In this document: positions 15,616 through 25,689 of the stretch, piece by piece
Position numbering within the stretch: position 1 is the first letter of the stretch
Layout: each line of letters begins with the position of its first letter
Origin: Methanobacteriota archaeon
GTDB taxonomy: Archaea > Thermoplasmatota > Poseidoniia > MGIII > CG-Epi1
Assembly: GCA_014240055.1 (NCBI GenBank)
Contig: JAAZXP010000001.1
Location: 3,344-67,343, forward strand
Direction of reading: 5' to 3'
DNA: 64,000 bases
Translations under genes and position numbers: made by a program
The notes under the pieces: model-generated
The model's input: the letters and a program-made list of their open reading frames with translations, nothing else
Database searches by the model: none
Told to the model about the DNA's origin: nothing

Positions 15616-16842
15616 ATGACTCCCAGTTCAGTTAAGTTTAGCAATGGAAACTTAGAGGTTCCAGATGTTCCAATTATTCCGGTAATTATTGGTGATGGAA
15701 TAGGTCAAGATGTGACTCCAGTAGCTATGGATGTTCTCGATGCTGCAGTAAGCAAGGCATATGGAGATAGTAAAAAAATATCTTGGAAAAAAGTGTTAGC
15801 TGGCGAGGAAGCTTTTAACGAAGTTAATGAATGGTTACCTGAAGAAACTCTAGATGCAATTCAAGAACATTTAGTTGCAATTAAGGGTCCTCTTACTACT
15901 CCTGTCGGAGGAGGTTTCAGAAGTCTTAATGTTACTTTACGCCAGAGATTGGATCTTTTTGCATGTGTTCGTCCAGTAAGATGGTTTGAGGGTGTTCCTA
16001 GTCCAGTTAGAGAACCTGAAAAAGTGGAAATGGTTATATTCAGAGAAAATACAGAAGACATCTATGCCGGTATTGAATGGCAAGCTGGAACGCCAGAACT
16101 TGCAAAGGTCTTGAATTTCTTAAAAGAAGAGATGGATGTATCACAAATACGTTTTCCCGAAACGGTTTCATTAGGTGTTAAGCCCGTTTCTAGTGAGGGA
16201 ACAAAAAGGTTATTTCGTTCAGCTGTGAAATATGCAATAACTAATAATAAAAAGTCGATAACTTTAGTTCACAAAGGAAATATAATGAAATTTACTGAAG
16301 GTGGATTTAGAGACTGGGGCTATGAACTTGCTCGAGATGAGTTTGGTGCTAAACCTCTAGATGGAGGACCGTGGCATTCATTTCCTAATCCTGAAACAGG
16401 GGAAGAAATTATAGTTAAAGATGTAATTGCTGATGCAATGCTTCAACAAATTCTCACCCGTCCTTCCGAATATGATGTCATTGCAACTTTAAATCTGAAT
16501 GGAGATTATATTTCAGATGCTTTAGCAGCACAAGTTGGAGGAATTGGCATAGCACCTGGAGCTAACATAAATTATGATACAGGACATGCTTTATTCGAGG
16601 CAACCCACGGTACTGCTCCAAAATATGCAGGACAAGATAAAGTAAATCCAGGCTCAGTAATTTTATCAGGTGAAATGATGCTTCGCTATTTAGGTTGGAC
16701 TGAAGCTGCAGATTTAGTTATTAAAGGTGTAGAAGGTGCAATAGGTGCTAAGACAGTTACATATGATTTTGAGAGGTTAATGGACGGTGCAAAGTTACTG
16801 AAATGTAGCGAATTTGGTGCCGCTATTATAGAAAATCTGTGA
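15616..16842 (+). CDS. icd: Isocitrate dehydrogenase (NADP type)
   Basis: The 408-residue TCA-cycle enzyme converts isocitrate to 2-oxoglutarate and CO2. It has [12 protein letters not shown], the substrate-binding [13 protein letters not shown] with the serine that is the phosphosite in E. coli, the [12 protein letters not shown] stretch and the [10 protein letters not shown] lysine region. The coenzyme segment [17 protein letters not shown] carries the Lys-Tyr pair typical of NADP use. A TATA-like TTTATA at about 15589-15595 sits about 25 bases before the ATG, so the mRNA is probably leaderless. The stop overlaps the GTG start of the next GTPase. Confidence 0.96.
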   Translation: MTPSSVKFSNGNLEVPDVPIIPVIIGDGIGQDVTPVAMDVLDAAVSKAYGDSKKISWKKVLAGEEAFNEVNEWLPEETLDAIQEHLVAIKGPLTTPVGGGFRSLNVTLRQRLDLFACVRPVRWFEGVPSPVREPEKVEMVIFRENTEDIYAGIEWQAGTPELAKVLNFLKEEMDVSQIRFPETVSLGVKPVSSEGTKRLFRSAVKYAITNNKKSITLVHKGNIMKFTEGGFRDWGYELARDEFGAKPLDGGPWHSFPNPETGEEIIVKDVIADAMLQQILTRPSEYDVIATLNLNGDYISDALAAQVGGIGIAPGANINYDTGHALFEATHGTAPKYAGQDKVNPGSVILSGEMMLRYLGWTEAADLVIKGVEGAIGAKTVTYDFERLMDGAKLLKCSEFGAAIIENL

Positions 16843-17807
16843 ATCTTCAAGAAATACCAACAATTGGTACTGCAGATGAATTGATTGATCGAGCTTTACG
16901 AAGGGCTTCTAGAGTTGAAGAAAGCGTAAGAAACACAGATTATCGAGCGCGTTTAACTGCAGTCCGAAAGATACATTCAGTTGCAGATAATATTGCGAAC
17001 CCGTTACATTCCTACGTTAAAGTATTTCCTTCTTTTGACACTATACATCCCTTTGACCGATCAATAATTGATTTAACTGTGGGAGTCGATAAGTTAAGAA
17101 AAGCATTAGGTGCCGCAGATTGGGCTCGTAAAGAAGTTCTAATGATAGGTACAAGGTATGTTCCCAAAGCTAGAGCTCGTAAAAGTGCAGAGAACACAAT
17201 GAAAATTATGAGTGAAGCATACACTAAGATGACAAATATACTAAGGCAAATATCAAAGCATCTTGATTTTTTAATTTCAGCCCGTTCTATTTTTCGTAAT
17301 CTTCCGAATGTAGACACTGAACAACCTTTGGCTGTCTTTGCGGGAGCTCCCAACGTTGGTAAATCTAGTTTAATCGGAGCTATATCTACAGGAAAACCCG
17401 AAGTCAAAAGTTATCCATTTACTACGAAAGGAGTTTCGCTAGGTCACATCAAAGCCAAGTATGACATAATTCAAGTCATGGATACTCCAGGTTTACTAGA
17501 TAGACCCGACTTAGATCGTAATGATATGGAAAAGCAGGGAATCGCAGCGCTTAACCATTTGGAGCCAGTAATAGTTTTTCTAACTGATTTATCGGGTACT
17601 TCGGGTTATTCAGTTGAAACTCAAAAATCTTTACATGAGGAACTTAAAACTAGGTATTCAGATTATCCTTGGATTGATGTTTATAGTAAATCTGATTTGG
17701 AGCCTGAAGCTTCTTTAGAATATGATGATTCAATATCCGTTTCAGTAATGAACAATGAGGGTGTTGAAGAGTTGAAATCTGAATTGATAAATATATTTTT
17801 CGAGTAA
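16839..17807 (+). CDS. NOG1-type GTPase
   Basis: The 322-residue OBG-class GTPase has an N-terminal helical bundle (1-160, NOG1-like with [17 protein letters not shown]) and a G domain with P-loop [10 protein letters not shown], switch [11 protein letters not shown], the G3 motif DTPGLLDR and a G4-like YSKSDL in place of NKxD. Eukaryotic Nog1 acts in large-subunit assembly; archaeal homologues are thought to do the same. It is shorter than eukaryotic Nog1 because it lacks the C-terminal extension. The GTG start overlaps the icd stop by four bases, giving translational coupling to an unrelated enzyme. Confidence 0.92.
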   Translation: MNLQEIPTIGTADELIDRALRRASRVEESVRNTDYRARLTAVRKIHSVADNIANPLHSYVKVFPSFDTIHPFDRSIIDLTVGVDKLRKALGAADWARKEVLMIGTRYVPKARARKSAENTMKIMSEAYTKMTNILRQISKHLDFLISARSIFRNLPNVDTEQPLAVFAGAPNVGKSSLIGAISTGKPEVKSYPFTTKGVSLGHIKAKYDIIQVMDTPGLLDRPDLDRNDMEKQGIAALNHLEPVIVFLTDLSGTSGYSVETQKSLHEELKTRYSDYPWIDVYSKSDLEPEASLEYDDSISVSVMNNEGVEELKSELINIFFE

Positions 17808-17808
17808 A

Positions 17809-19242
17809 TTATTCTTTAACTTGCATATTGTGAGTACTTCCAATAATTTGTTGAGTATATGTCGACATTAATTCAATTACTGCTTTATTTCTGAATTCCT
17901 CTAAATTCATACATCCTGTGTTACTTAGTGCAGCTTTAATTTTCCTAATATCTTGTTTGAGTTTTGGTTTTAATCTTCCCCAGTTTTCTACAGTGCCTTC
18001 TTCTCCTTCGGCGAAAAATGTCTTTCTAGCGACATGACCATATCTGTCTAAATTTCTAGCTCTAGCAGATCCTTCCCCCCATGTAGCAATATGCTTGATG
18101 TCAGGTTCATGATTTGTAACTTGCATACTCTCATCTAATTTCTCACCTTCAGCCTCGTAAAAATGGTTGAAATAGCCTCCCATCATTACTGCATCAGCTA
18201 CGGTCAGGGCGATTATCATATCTCCAGCTGCTGAAACACCACCATCAATTATCAATGAAACATATTTTCCGGTTTCTTTATGATATTCCTCACGTGCCTT
18301 TGCAGCTTCCAAAAGGGCAGTCATAGGAGCTCTTCCAGTGGCTTTTTCTCTTTGGGTTGTACATATTGACCCAGATGACATTCCAATTTTAATCAAGTCA
18401 GCACCATTCTCCATCAAATACTTGGCACCTTCATAGGTTATTACATTTCCAGCACAAATTGGTATTGAATCATTTAGTTCTTTAAATTCTTTGATTACTT
18501 CACTTGTAAATTCATTGTATGCATCTGAAGTATCAATTACAATCATATCTGCTCCAGCATTTATACATGATTTCACTCGTTTCTTCCAACCTTTATGGGT
18601 GGAAATTGCAGCAGCTACAGATATGTTATCTATATCTTTTTGGAAAGCAATCTTGACTAATCTTCCTAAATCATCTAGTACGATTAGATAGCTTTTACCT
18701 TTTAATTCTTTTTTGGCATCTTCCAAACTGATATCAGGATTATTACTACAAGGTAATTCTCCAGGTTTTATCATAATTGTAGTGACAGGATCTCCAGGTG
18801 TGGCATTTGTTTCCAGATATTTATCAAAGCTAAACAAACCCAAGAATACATTATTCCTATCTGCTATGGGTACTTTTGAATGTCCATGTTTCTCTACAAG
18901 TCTAACAACTTCATCGATTGTGGCAGTTTCTCGTACAGTAATTGGGTCTTCTACAAATCCCATTTCATATCCTTTTATTTTTTCAATAATTTCTACTTGT
19001 TCTTTGATAGATAATCTTGCAGGAAGAACACCAAGTCCTCCTTCTTTTCCAAGAGCTAGAGCCATTTCATAACCAGTTACTGACGTCATTGCCGCACTTA
19101 AAAATGGTAAACTTAGTTTTAGTTTTCCAAGATTAGTTTTGAGATTGATTTTTTGAAGAGTACAATCTTTGGAAGTATAATTTGTTAACAGACTAAATTC
19201 GCTAAAAGTTTTGCCTGTTTCGAGAATAACTCTATCTGCCAT
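17809..19242 (-). CDS. guaB: IMP dehydrogenase, divergent (Tritrichomonas-like) type with CBS domains
   Basis: The 477-residue barrel enzyme has two CBS domains inserted at about 95-215. The catalytic cysteine lies in GMSSGSICTTQREKATGR. The flap holds the RY dyad of true IMP dehydrogenases (NLDRYGHVARKTFFAEGEEG), which supports IMP-to-XMP oxidation rather than GMP reduction. The usual DTAHGHS segment is replaced by IDTSDAYNEF, and the end (EGSARARN, NTGCMNLEEF, STHNMQV) resembles the IMPDH of the protist Tritrichomonas foetus as I remember it. It is the last gene of the purine cluster, 34 bases after guaC. The function is inferred from the conserved active site. Confidence 0.85.
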   Translation of the reverse strand: MADRVILETGKTFSEFSLLTNYTSKDCTLQKINLKTNLGKLKLSLPFLSAAMTSVTGYEMALALGKEGGLGVLPARLSIKEQVEIIEKIKGYEMGFVEDPITVRETATIDEVVRLVEKHGHSKVPIADRNNVFLGLFSFDKYLETNATPGDPVTTIMIKPGELPCSNNPDISLEDAKKELKGKSYLIVLDDLGRLVKIAFQKDIDNISVAAAISTHKGWKKRVKSCINAGADMIVIDTSDAYNEFTSEVIKEFKELNDSIPICAGNVITYEGAKYLMENGADLIKIGMSSGSICTTQREKATGRAPMTALLEAAKAREEYHKETGKYVSLIIDGGVSAAGDMIIALTVADAVMMGGYFNHFYEAEGEKLDESMQVTNHEPDIKHIATWGEGSARARNLDRYGHVARKTFFAEGEEGTVENWGRLKPKLKQDIRKIKAALSNTGCMNLEEFRNKAVIELMSTYTQQIIGSTHNMQVKE

Positions 19243-19276
19243 TCCAATTCATGCCAGATGAGTTTATTAAATTTGT

Positions 19277-20326
19277 TCAGTTACTTTCGTTTGCCTGATA
19301 AATTTCATTAGTAGTTATTGTAACTCTGACAAAAGTAGTACATTTTGGCAAGTCTTTTATTCTTCTTGCTCCCACATACGAACAAGCAGATCGTATTCCT
19401 CCCAGAATAGATTGAATTGAGTCTTGAACTGGCCCTCTGTAAGGGACTCTGACTTCTTTGCCCTCTGGAGCTCTGTGCTTTGCAACTTCACCGAAATATG
19501 TTTTCATTGCTTTGGTTGAACTCATGCCATAGAATGATTTGTATTGTGTACCGTCATCATTGGTACCCAAGTCACCTCCAGATTCATCATGACCTGCAAG
19601 CATACCACCTAACATAACAAAATCAGCTCCAGCTGCAAATGCTTTAGCAATATCTCCGGGCGAAGTACATCCTCCATCTGACATTACATGCCCTCCTAAC
19701 CCATGTGCAGCATCAGAACATTCAGAGATAGCTGAGAGCTGCGGATAGCCAACTCCAGCTACCTTGCGCGTAGTACAAACAGATCCTGGCCCAATTCCAA
19801 CTTTTACAATATCTGCACCAGCTAAGATTAAGGCTTCAGTCATTTCTCTTGTTGCTACATTTCCAGCAATGATGATTTTATCGTTGAATTCTTTACGAAC
19901 TCTTCTTACAAATTGTACAAAATCTTCTCTATATCCATTAGCTACATCAAGACAGATTATATTCAAGTCATTATGGACTGATAATTTTCTCTTTAGTAAA
20001 TCTAAACTTTCTTCTGTAGAACCAGATGTGATTGCAATATTCTTTGGGCTAACTCCTTTTTTAATTGCTTCATCGATTTCTTTAACAGAATAGAATTTTT
20101 GTAAGCATGTCATCATACTTTCATTTTGTAGTGCCTTAGCCATGTCAAAGGTTCCAGTAGTATCCATATTGGCAGCTACAACGGGTACGCCGCTCCAATT
20201 GCTTTCAGTATGTCTAAATTTGAATGTTCTGGATAATGACACTTCAGACCTTGATTTCAATGTACTTCTCTTAGGCCTTATCAAAACATCTCGAAATGTT
20301 AGCTTTAGGTCGTCTTCTATTCTCAT
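19277..20326 (-). CDS. guaC: GMP reductase
   Basis: The 349-residue NADPH-dependent enzyme deaminates GMP to IMP and lacks CBS domains. The start [20 protein letters not shown] and the segments [42 protein letters not shown] and [18 protein letters not shown] match E. coli GuaC closely from memory. The catalytic cysteine is in GSVCTTR. GMP reductases of this type are unusual in archaea, so acquisition from bacteria or eukaryotes is likely. It sits between hpt and guaB, so GMP-to-IMP and IMP-to-XMP steps are co-encoded. Confidence 0.93.
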   Translation of the reverse strand: MRIEDDLKLTFRDVLIRPKRSTLKSRSEVSLSRTFKFRHTESNWSGVPVVAANMDTTGTFDMAKALQNESMMTCLQKFYSVKEIDEAIKKGVSPKNIAITSGSTEESLDLLKRKLSVHNDLNIICLDVANGYREDFVQFVRRVRKEFNDKIIIAGNVATREMTEALILAGADIVKVGIGPGSVCTTRKVAGVGYPQLSAISECSDAAHGLGGHVMSDGGCTSPGDIAKAFAAGADFVMLGGMLAGHDESGGDLGTNDDGTQYKSFYGMSSTKAMKTYFGEVAKHRAPEGKEVRVPYRGPVQDSIQSILGGIRSACSYVGARRIKDLPKCTTFVRVTITTNEIYQANESN

Positions 20327-20372
20327 CTTTTCCCCTAGCTTGTCTGATTGAGCTATATTAAATATTATGCTT

Positions 20373-20891
20373 TTATTTTAAATCTTCAGATTCAAGTACC
20401 ATCACATCTTTGAGATCTCTATATTTTTCATCATAATCTAAACCATAACCAACTACAAATTCAGGTGGAATTTCAAAACCAACATAGTCAACTTCAAAGT
20501 CTATTTTTGCTACTTCTTTCTTGAATAATATTGATGCAACAGCTACCGATTTTGGCCCTGAATTTTTTAGTCTATTTACAAGAAAATTTATCGTAAAACC
20601 AGAGTCTATAATATCTTCTACAATTATTATGTGCCTATTGTTTATGTCTGCGGAAATGTCTTTTCTAAATTTTATTGTACCTGTTGAAGAGTCAGCTTCA
20701 TAGCTACGAATTTTAACAAAATCTACCTCAGTATCAATGTTTACTTCTCTTAATAAATCAGCCATGAAAACATAGCATCCATTCAGTATTCCAACAAATA
20801 TAGGAGATTTATCCTTATAGTCTTCAGATATTTTATCTGCTAACTCTTTAACTCGTTTTTTAATATCCTCTTTTGAAATTAATAATTTCAT
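20373..20891 (-). CDS. hpt: Hypoxanthine(-guanine) phosphoribosyltransferase
   Basis: The 172-residue PRTase converts hypoxanthine and probably guanine to nucleotides using PRPP. The PRPP-binding motif is IIIVEDIIDSGFTINFLV. The FVGILNGCYVFMADLLRE loop and the end YGLDYDEKYRDL are typical of bacterial-type HPRT. It starts two bases before apt ends, within the same operon. Precise base preference cannot be judged. Confidence 0.93.
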   Translation of the reverse strand: MKLLISKEDIKKRVKELADKISEDYKDKSPIFVGILNGCYVFMADLLREVNIDTEVDFVKIRSYEADSSTGTIKFRKDISADINNRHIIIVEDIIDSGFTINFLVNRLKNSGPKSVAVASILFKKEVAKIDFEVDYVGFEIPPEFVVGYGLDYDEKYRDLKDVMVLESEDLK

Positions 20892-20893
20892 GC

Positions 20894-21427
20894 TTAATAT
20901 TTCACTAAAGAGTGAACATTATATTGGTTTAGTTTTTCTCTTCCCAGTAGGAATTCCAATTCAATCATGACAGTAAATCCGACGATGTTCCCTTTTGACT
21001 TAGAAATAAGTTTACAAGTCGCTTCTGCAGTTCCTCCGGTAGCTAATAAGTCATCGACAATTAGTATATTTTGTCCTTCTTCAATCGCATCTTTGTGTAT
21101 TTCCAAGGAGTCTTTACCATATTCTAATTCATAAGACACCGATTCAGTATCACATGGCAGTTTACCTGGTTTTCTAACTGGAACAAAACCACAATTCAAG
21201 CAATCTGCAATTGGTACTCCAAATATGAATCCTCTAGATTCTATACCAACGACAATATGAATATTTGAATTCATAAATGGAGCCGCCATTTGTTTGACTG
21301 CTTTTCTAAATATTTCTATATCTGATAAAACAGGAGTAATGTCTTTGAAATTAATTCCCTCTTTAGGGAAGTTTGGAACATTCCTTATTTTGTTTGCGAT
21401 ATCAGTTAAATCTTTTTTAGAAAGCAT
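20894..21427 (-). CDS. apt: Adenine phosphoribosyltransferase
   Basis: The 177-residue enzyme makes AMP from adenine and PRPP. Family features are the N-terminal IRNVPNFPKEGINFKDITP, GIESRGFIFGVPIA, RKPGKLPCDT and the PRPP motif ILIVDDLLATGGTAEA. Length matches bacterial and eukaryotic Apt. It follows the purine permease on the same strand, separated by 72 bases that contain a hairpin. It is followed directly by hpt. Confidence 0.95.
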   Translation of the reverse strand: MLSKKDLTDIANKIRNVPNFPKEGINFKDITPVLSDIEIFRKAVKQMAAPFMNSNIHIVVGIESRGFIFGVPIADCLNCGFVPVRKPGKLPCDTESVSYELEYGKDSLEIHKDAIEEGQNILIVDDLLATGGTAEATCKLISKSKGNIVGFTVMIELEFLLGREKLNQYNVHSLVKY

Positions 21428-21450
21428 AGTCTATTGATTACAGGCATATT

Positions 21451-21483
21451 CCTCTGAGCCTTGACAGACTCAGAGGTTTTTTT
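21451..21483 (+). terminator. Hairpin plus T-run between the purine permease and apt, oriented against both genes
   Basis: CCTCTGAG (21451-21458) and CTCAGAGG (21469-21476) form a perfect eight-base stem with a ten-base loop, followed on the plus strand by seven T (21477-21483). It has the shape of an intrinsic terminator for plus-strand transcription, yet both flanking genes are on the minus strand. In the sense mRNA it would be a leader or intercistronic hairpin before apt. Confidence 0.55.
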
Positions 21484-21499
21484 CCATATGTTTAGTTAT

Positions 21500-23008
21500 C
21501 TAAAATATGAAAGATAATAACCAATCAAAGGTTGATTGATCACCAGGTCCGACGTAGAACATCAGCATTAGAACTGCTAATACATTAACTACTGGATTCA
21601 ATTTATCCATTTTTCCCATACCAATCTTAATGGCTACATATGAGATTAGACCCCATGCGATTCCATCTGCTATTGAGTATGTGAAAGGCATTAGAACCAT
21701 TGTAATGAAAGCAGGAATTGCCATTTCTTTGTCATTCCAGTTTATGTCGCCAGCTTGCTTCATCATCATAGCACCTACAATAACGAGTGCCGGAGCAGCT
21801 GCGAATGCAGGTATGGCTTTGAAAAGACCAGCAAATAGAAGTCCAGACAGCATCAATACACCAACAACAACTGCAGTTAGTCCTGTTCGACCACCTTCTT
21901 CTACACCTGCACCAGATTCAATGTATGTTGTAGTTGTACTTGTTCCAGCTAATGCTCCAGCAACTGTTGCGGCTGCATCGGCCATGAATGCTTCATCTGA
22001 GTTCTCTAGTTCATCGTTTTCATCGACAAATCCAGCTTGACGCCCTACAGAGTAGAGAGTTCCAGAAGTGTCAAATATGTCTACGAAAAGGAAAGCAATC
22101 ATTACTAAGATAAAATCACCTAGGTTATCACCGTTTAAGTCTCCAAGAGCACCTACTGCTGCGAACATGGATTCTTCAGGTAGACCTGCTACTTCGAAGA
22201 GTGCAGCTCCATCAAAATTATAAAATGATCCAACATCAACTGCAGCGACCCCATTGTAAGGATCAGATGCTCCTACAATCCATCCACCGATAACTGTAGT
22301 TCCCAGTATGCCGTAAATCATAGCACCTTTCATTCCTCTTGCCATCATTACTGCAATTGCTAATAGACAAATCAAAGCCCATAATTCACCAGATTGGTGG
22401 GTAAAGCTTTCTGTGGTTCCTAGATTAACTAACGTAGCAAAATCATCTTGAATCCATCCCATTTCTCTGAAACCAATTATTGCTAAAAACATACCAATAC
22501 CAGCTCCTGTTGCAATCTTCAAATCTTTTGGAATTGCATTTATCATTTTAGTTCTCCATCCAACTTGTGGTAATGATAAAATTAAGAAAATTACACCTTC
22601 AACTAACACAGCTGCAAGAGCTACTTCCCAAGCAATACCCATTCCCAATATCACTGCAAATGTAAAATAGGCATTGAGTCCCATTCCTGGTGCTAGTGCA
22701 AATGGTTTGTTTGCCCATAGACCCATAACTACACAACCTACAAAAGCCGCAAAGGCCGTTGCAAATAGCGCATCATTGAATGGTATTCCACCAATGGCAA
22801 GCATATCTGGATTTACAAACAAGATATATGCCATAGTCAGGAAAGTGGTTATTCCTGCTCGTATTTCGGTTTCCACCGTACTTCCAGCCTTCGTGATTTG
22901 AAACGTGTCTTCTAAGAAATCACCTGTATTTCCAGCATCAGCTGGAGGCATTGATGATTCCGTATCTGCGCCTGTATCACTGTTGTTTTCTGTGTCGTCG
23001 TCACTCAT
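21500..23008 (-). CDS. Purine nucleobase permease, AzgA/NCS2 family
   Basis: The 502-residue multi-helix transporter imports adenine, guanine or hypoxanthine with protons. AzgA-type signatures are TEIRAGITTFLTMAYILFVNP near residue 45, ALAPGMGLNAYFTF, FVDIFDTSGTLYSVGRQAG and TTTTYIESGAGVEEGGRTG. About 12-14 membrane segments are visible. The first 35 residues are acidic and polar and are not part of the fold. Its position ahead of apt, hpt, guaC and guaB makes it the uptake step of the salvage route. Confidence 0.92.
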   Translation of the reverse strand: MSDDDTENNSDTGADTESSMPPADAGNTGDFLEDTFQITKAGSTVETEIRAGITTFLTMAYILFVNPDMLAIGGIPFNDALFATAFAAFVGCVVMGLWANKPFALAPGMGLNAYFTFAVILGMGIAWEVALAAVLVEGVIFLILSLPQVGWRTKMINAIPKDLKIATGAGIGMFLAIIGFREMGWIQDDFATLVNLGTTESFTHQSGELWALICLLAIAVMMARGMKGAMIYGILGTTVIGGWIVGASDPYNGVAAVDVGSFYNFDGAALFEVAGLPEESMFAAVGALGDLNGDNLGDFILVMIAFLFVDIFDTSGTLYSVGRQAGFVDENDELENSDEAFMADAAATVAGALAGTSTTTTYIESGAGVEEGGRTGLTAVVVGVLMLSGLLFAGLFKAIPAFAAAPALVIVGAMMMKQAGDINWNDKEMAIPAFITMVLMPFTYSIADGIAWGLISYVAIKIGMGKMDKLNPVVNVLAVLMLMFYVGPGDQSTFDWLLSFIF

Positions 23009-23088
23009 GGTTATTATACCTAAACATCTTTACAAGAAAATCGTTTATTAAGTGTATCGGATGTTTTAATTATTGAAACTGCCCTTTT

Positions 23089-23943
23089 TCACGACGATAA
23101 AATACGCTTTTTGTAGTCGGATTGTTTGAAAACTTGGACTCCTTCTTTTTCTGCCCACTCTTTCCATTTTCGGTATTGAGTTTTGTCCATGCCTTTTTTA
23201 TGAAAATAAATTCCTTTTGCATTACTCTTATCAATTGCCATATTGACCATTTCTTCTGTTAAGTAAGGCATTCCATAGTTTGCAACCATATGGCCAAAAC
23301 ACACTTCATGAGTTAGTGCAGCTTCGGTAAATCGTGGAGTATAATGTCCACCTCCTAGCCCAATGACATTTATTCCATTTGTAGATTTTAAAGATAATAA
23401 TGATTTAATCAATATTTGAGCCGGTTTCTTCTCTTCCCATTCAGACTCAGTAGATCCAATTTCAAGAAACATAGTCGGTGTCTTTAGAAGAGGTCCATGG
23501 TGTGTAGCTTCAAAACATACATCATAGCCCTCTATTTGATTTCTTTTTATATCAAGTAATAAACCAGTCATCCAATTGGGTGCAGTTCCTGAAACTTCAC
23601 CTTCTAAACCTCCATATTCAGCAGAACCCCAATTGCCTATAGGGTGGACAGTTAAGCTAGGTTTTCCACTTGCTGCTTTGTGCCTTGAAAGAAAAATAAT
23701 ATTATCAATACCGATACCCGTTTCTTTAGTCCATATTTCATCTATCTTTTCAGCATGAATATGTATTTTATTTATTGTAATCAATCGGGTGTTTTTCTTG
23801 CAAAATTCTCCGTAGTCTTTTGTGAGCTTCCATAATGTGTTTCCATCAAATTTACCTTCATCTTTCCACACAGCCATTTCCAGTAGTCGTTCTCTTAAAT
23901 TTATGGAGGCCGAGTCTTCTTTCGAGGAAATAATCAGATTCAT
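23089..23943 (-). CDS. dtdA: D-aminoacyl-tRNA deacylase (archaeal/plant DTD2 type)
   Basis: The 284-residue zinc-dependent enzyme removes D-amino acids from mischarged tRNA. The family signatures are [23 protein letters not shown] and [14 protein letters not shown], with [20 protein letters not shown] upstream. Length matches archaeal DtdA. The start overlaps the urocanase stop by four bases, so it is downstream in the same transcript although the functions are unrelated. Confidence 0.94.
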   Translation of the reverse strand: MNLIISSKEDSASINLRERLLEMAVWKDEGKFDGNTLWKLTKDYGEFCKKNTRLITINKIHIHAEKIDEIWTKETGIGIDNIIFLSRHKAASGKPSLTVHPIGNWGSAEYGGLEGEVSGTAPNWMTGLLLDIKRNQIEGYDVCFEATHHGPLLKTPTMFLEIGSTESEWEEKKPAQILIKSLLSLKSTNGINVIGLGGGHYTPRFTEAALTHEVCFGHMVANYGMPYLTEEMVNMAIDKSNAKGIYFHKKGMDKTQYRKWKEWAEKEGVQVFKQSDYKKRILSS

Positions 23944-25520
23944 AAGCCTTCTACGAGACCCACCTTGACATTCCTTTCTTTAGCAACTTTTCTTGCTTTT
24001 TCATATCCTGCATCTACATGTCTCATAACTCCAGTACCTGGATCTGTGGTAAGAACTCTTTCAACTCGCTTTTCAGCTTCAGCAGTTCCATCTGCTACTA
24101 CTACCATTCCTGCATGAAGTGAATATCCCATGCCTACACCTCCACCGTGGTGGAAACTTATCCATGTGGCTCCCGCAGCTGTGTTCAGTAAGGCATTCAA
24201 TATCGGCCAATCGGCTACTGCGTCACTTCCATCTTTCATAGACTCCGTTTCTCGATTAGGGGAGGCTACTGATCCTGCGTCTAGGTGGTCTCTTCCAATA
24301 ACTATTGGAGCACTTACTTTTCCAGTTCTTACTAATTCATTGAATGCCAGTCCAGCTTTAGCTCTTTCACCATATCCTAGCCAGCATATCCTCGCAGGCA
24401 ATCCTTGGAATTGAACTTTCTCTTGTGCCATCTTAATCCATCTGGCTAATGCCTTATCTTCAGGGAATAATTCTAAAATTACCTTATCAGTTTCCTCAAT
24501 ATCTTTTGGATCTCCAGATAAAGCAGCCCATCTAAATGGCCCTTTTCCTTCACAAAATAGAGGTCGTACATAAGCAGGTACAAACCCTGGAAAATCAAAA
24601 GCATTTTCAACTCCAGCCTCTTTTGCTCTAGCTCTTAGATTATTTCCATAATCGAAGGTGTGAGATCCCATGTCCTTTAATTTTAGCATAGCCCTTACGT
24701 GTGTTGCCATGCTATTGTAGCTCATTTTGATATATTCATCAGGATTCTTTTCACGAAGTTTATCTGCATCTTCTAAGCTAAGATTATGGGGTGTGTACCC
24801 TATCAAAGGGTCATGTGCTGATGTTTGATCAGTTAATAAATCGGGAACTATATTTCTTTCAATCAGTCTCTCTAGTAAGTCAATGATATTGGCTACAACT
24901 GCAATTGATTTAGGTATTTTGTTTTTCTTCCATTCAAGGGCTTTATCTATAGCTTCATCAATATTGTAAGAGATTTCATCACAATATTTAGTTTCTAGTC
25001 TTTTCTTTATTCTTTCAGGATCAATCTCTGCAGCCAAGAATGTTCCACCATTCATTGTTGCAGCTAAAGGTTGAGCACCTCCCATTCCTCCTAGACCTCC
25101 AGTAACAACTAATCTTCCGTCTAAATTTCCATTAAAATGTTGTCTAGCAGCTTCGGCAAATGTTTCAAAAGTTCCTTGTAAAATACCCTGAGAGCCAATG
25201 TAGATCCATGATCCTGCAGTCATTTGCCCGTACATCATTAGTCCTTTTTTATCTAATTCATCAAAATGTTCCCAATTAGCCCAATTACCTACTAAATTAG
25301 AGTTAGCTAAAAGAACACGTGGAGCATCTTCGTGCGTTTTAAAGACACCAACTGGTTTTCCACTTTGGATAAGTAAAGTTTCATTATTCTCTAAGCTTTT
25401 TAATTCTTTAATTATTGAATGATATGCTTCTATGTTTCTAGCGGCTTTTCCTCTTCCACCGTAAACTATCAAATCTTCGGGCTTTTCAGCAACATCTGGA
25501 TCTAAATTATTCATCAACAT
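23940..25520 (-). CDS. hutU: Urocanate hydratase, main frame downstream of an in-frame stop
   Basis: The open frame encodes 526 residues of urocanase, the second step of histidine degradation (urocanate to imidazolonepropionate). It uses tightly bound NAD+ as an electrophile. Conserved stretches are [28 protein letters not shown], the active-site cysteine segment [21 protein letters not shown] and [17 protein letters not shown]. The frame starts at [12 protein letters not shown], yet the family needs about 20 more residues. Those residues are present upstream in the same frame (25521-25592) but are cut off by a TAA. The main frame could be translated from the ATG at 25520. No other hut gene is nearby. 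Confidence 0.85.
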   Translation of the reverse strand: MLMNNLDPDVAEKPEDLIVYGGRGKAARNIEAYHSIIKELKSLENNETLLIQSGKPVGVFKTHEDAPRVLLANSNLVGNWANWEHFDELDKKGLMMYGQMTAGSWIYIGSQGILQGTFETFAEAARQHFNGNLDGRLVVTGGLGGMGGAQPLAATMNGGTFLAAEIDPERIKKRLETKYCDEISYNIDEAIDKALEWKKNKIPKSIAVVANIIDLLERLIERNIVPDLLTDQTSAHDPLIGYTPHNLSLEDADKLREKNPDEYIKMSYNSMATHVRAMLKLKDMGSHTFDYGNNLRARAKEAGVENAFDFPGFVPAYVRPLFCEGKGPFRWAALSGDPKDIEETDKVILELFPEDKALARWIKMAQEKVQFQGLPARICWLGYGERAKAGLAFNELVRTGKVSAPIVIGRDHLDAGSVASPNRETESMKDGSDAVADWPILNALLNTAAGATWISFHHGGGVGMGYSLHAGMVVVADGTAEAEKRVERVLTTDPGTGVMRHVDAGYEKARKVAKERNVKVGLVEGL

Positions 25521-25592
25521 TCTGAGGGCAGCTTATTGCAACCATCCTTTACAACTGATTTCTTTTCCATGTGGTGCTTTCACAATGTCCAT
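25521..25592 (-). pseudogene. hutU: N-terminal urocanase segment separated by an in-frame TAA
   Basis: Reading down from the ATG at 25592, the frame gives MDIVKAPHGKEISCKGWLQ, then TAA (25533-25535), then AALR, running directly into [12 protein letters not shown]. This is the normal urocanase N-terminus with one codon replaced by a stop; the family has Glu at this place (GAA to TAA is one change). A TATA-like TTTAAATTA at about 25610-25618 sits 22 bases before the ATG at 25592, so the promoter serves the longer start. Explanations are a real nonsense mutation, a strain variant or an assembly error. Confidence 0.8.
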
Positions 25593-25609
25593 AGTGTGCT
25601 ATATAGTGT

Positions 25610-25618
25610 AATTTAAAC
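25610..25618 (-). promoter_or_regulatory. TATA box of hutU
   Basis: TTTAAATTA-like sequence on the minus strand is centred about 22 bases before the ATG at 25592. The spacing predicts a leaderless transcript that starts at the upstream ATG, not at 25520. Confidence 0.45.
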
Positions 25619-25689
25619 ACATTTCCCCAGCCTTTTTTTCTTAATTTCCGTACACAAAAATAAATAAACTGGTAATTACTGGAGATATT

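Noticed and set aside
23009..23088. Purine riboswitch before the permease
   Set aside because: The 80-base spacer shows no three-way-junction aptamer or conserved loop pair.
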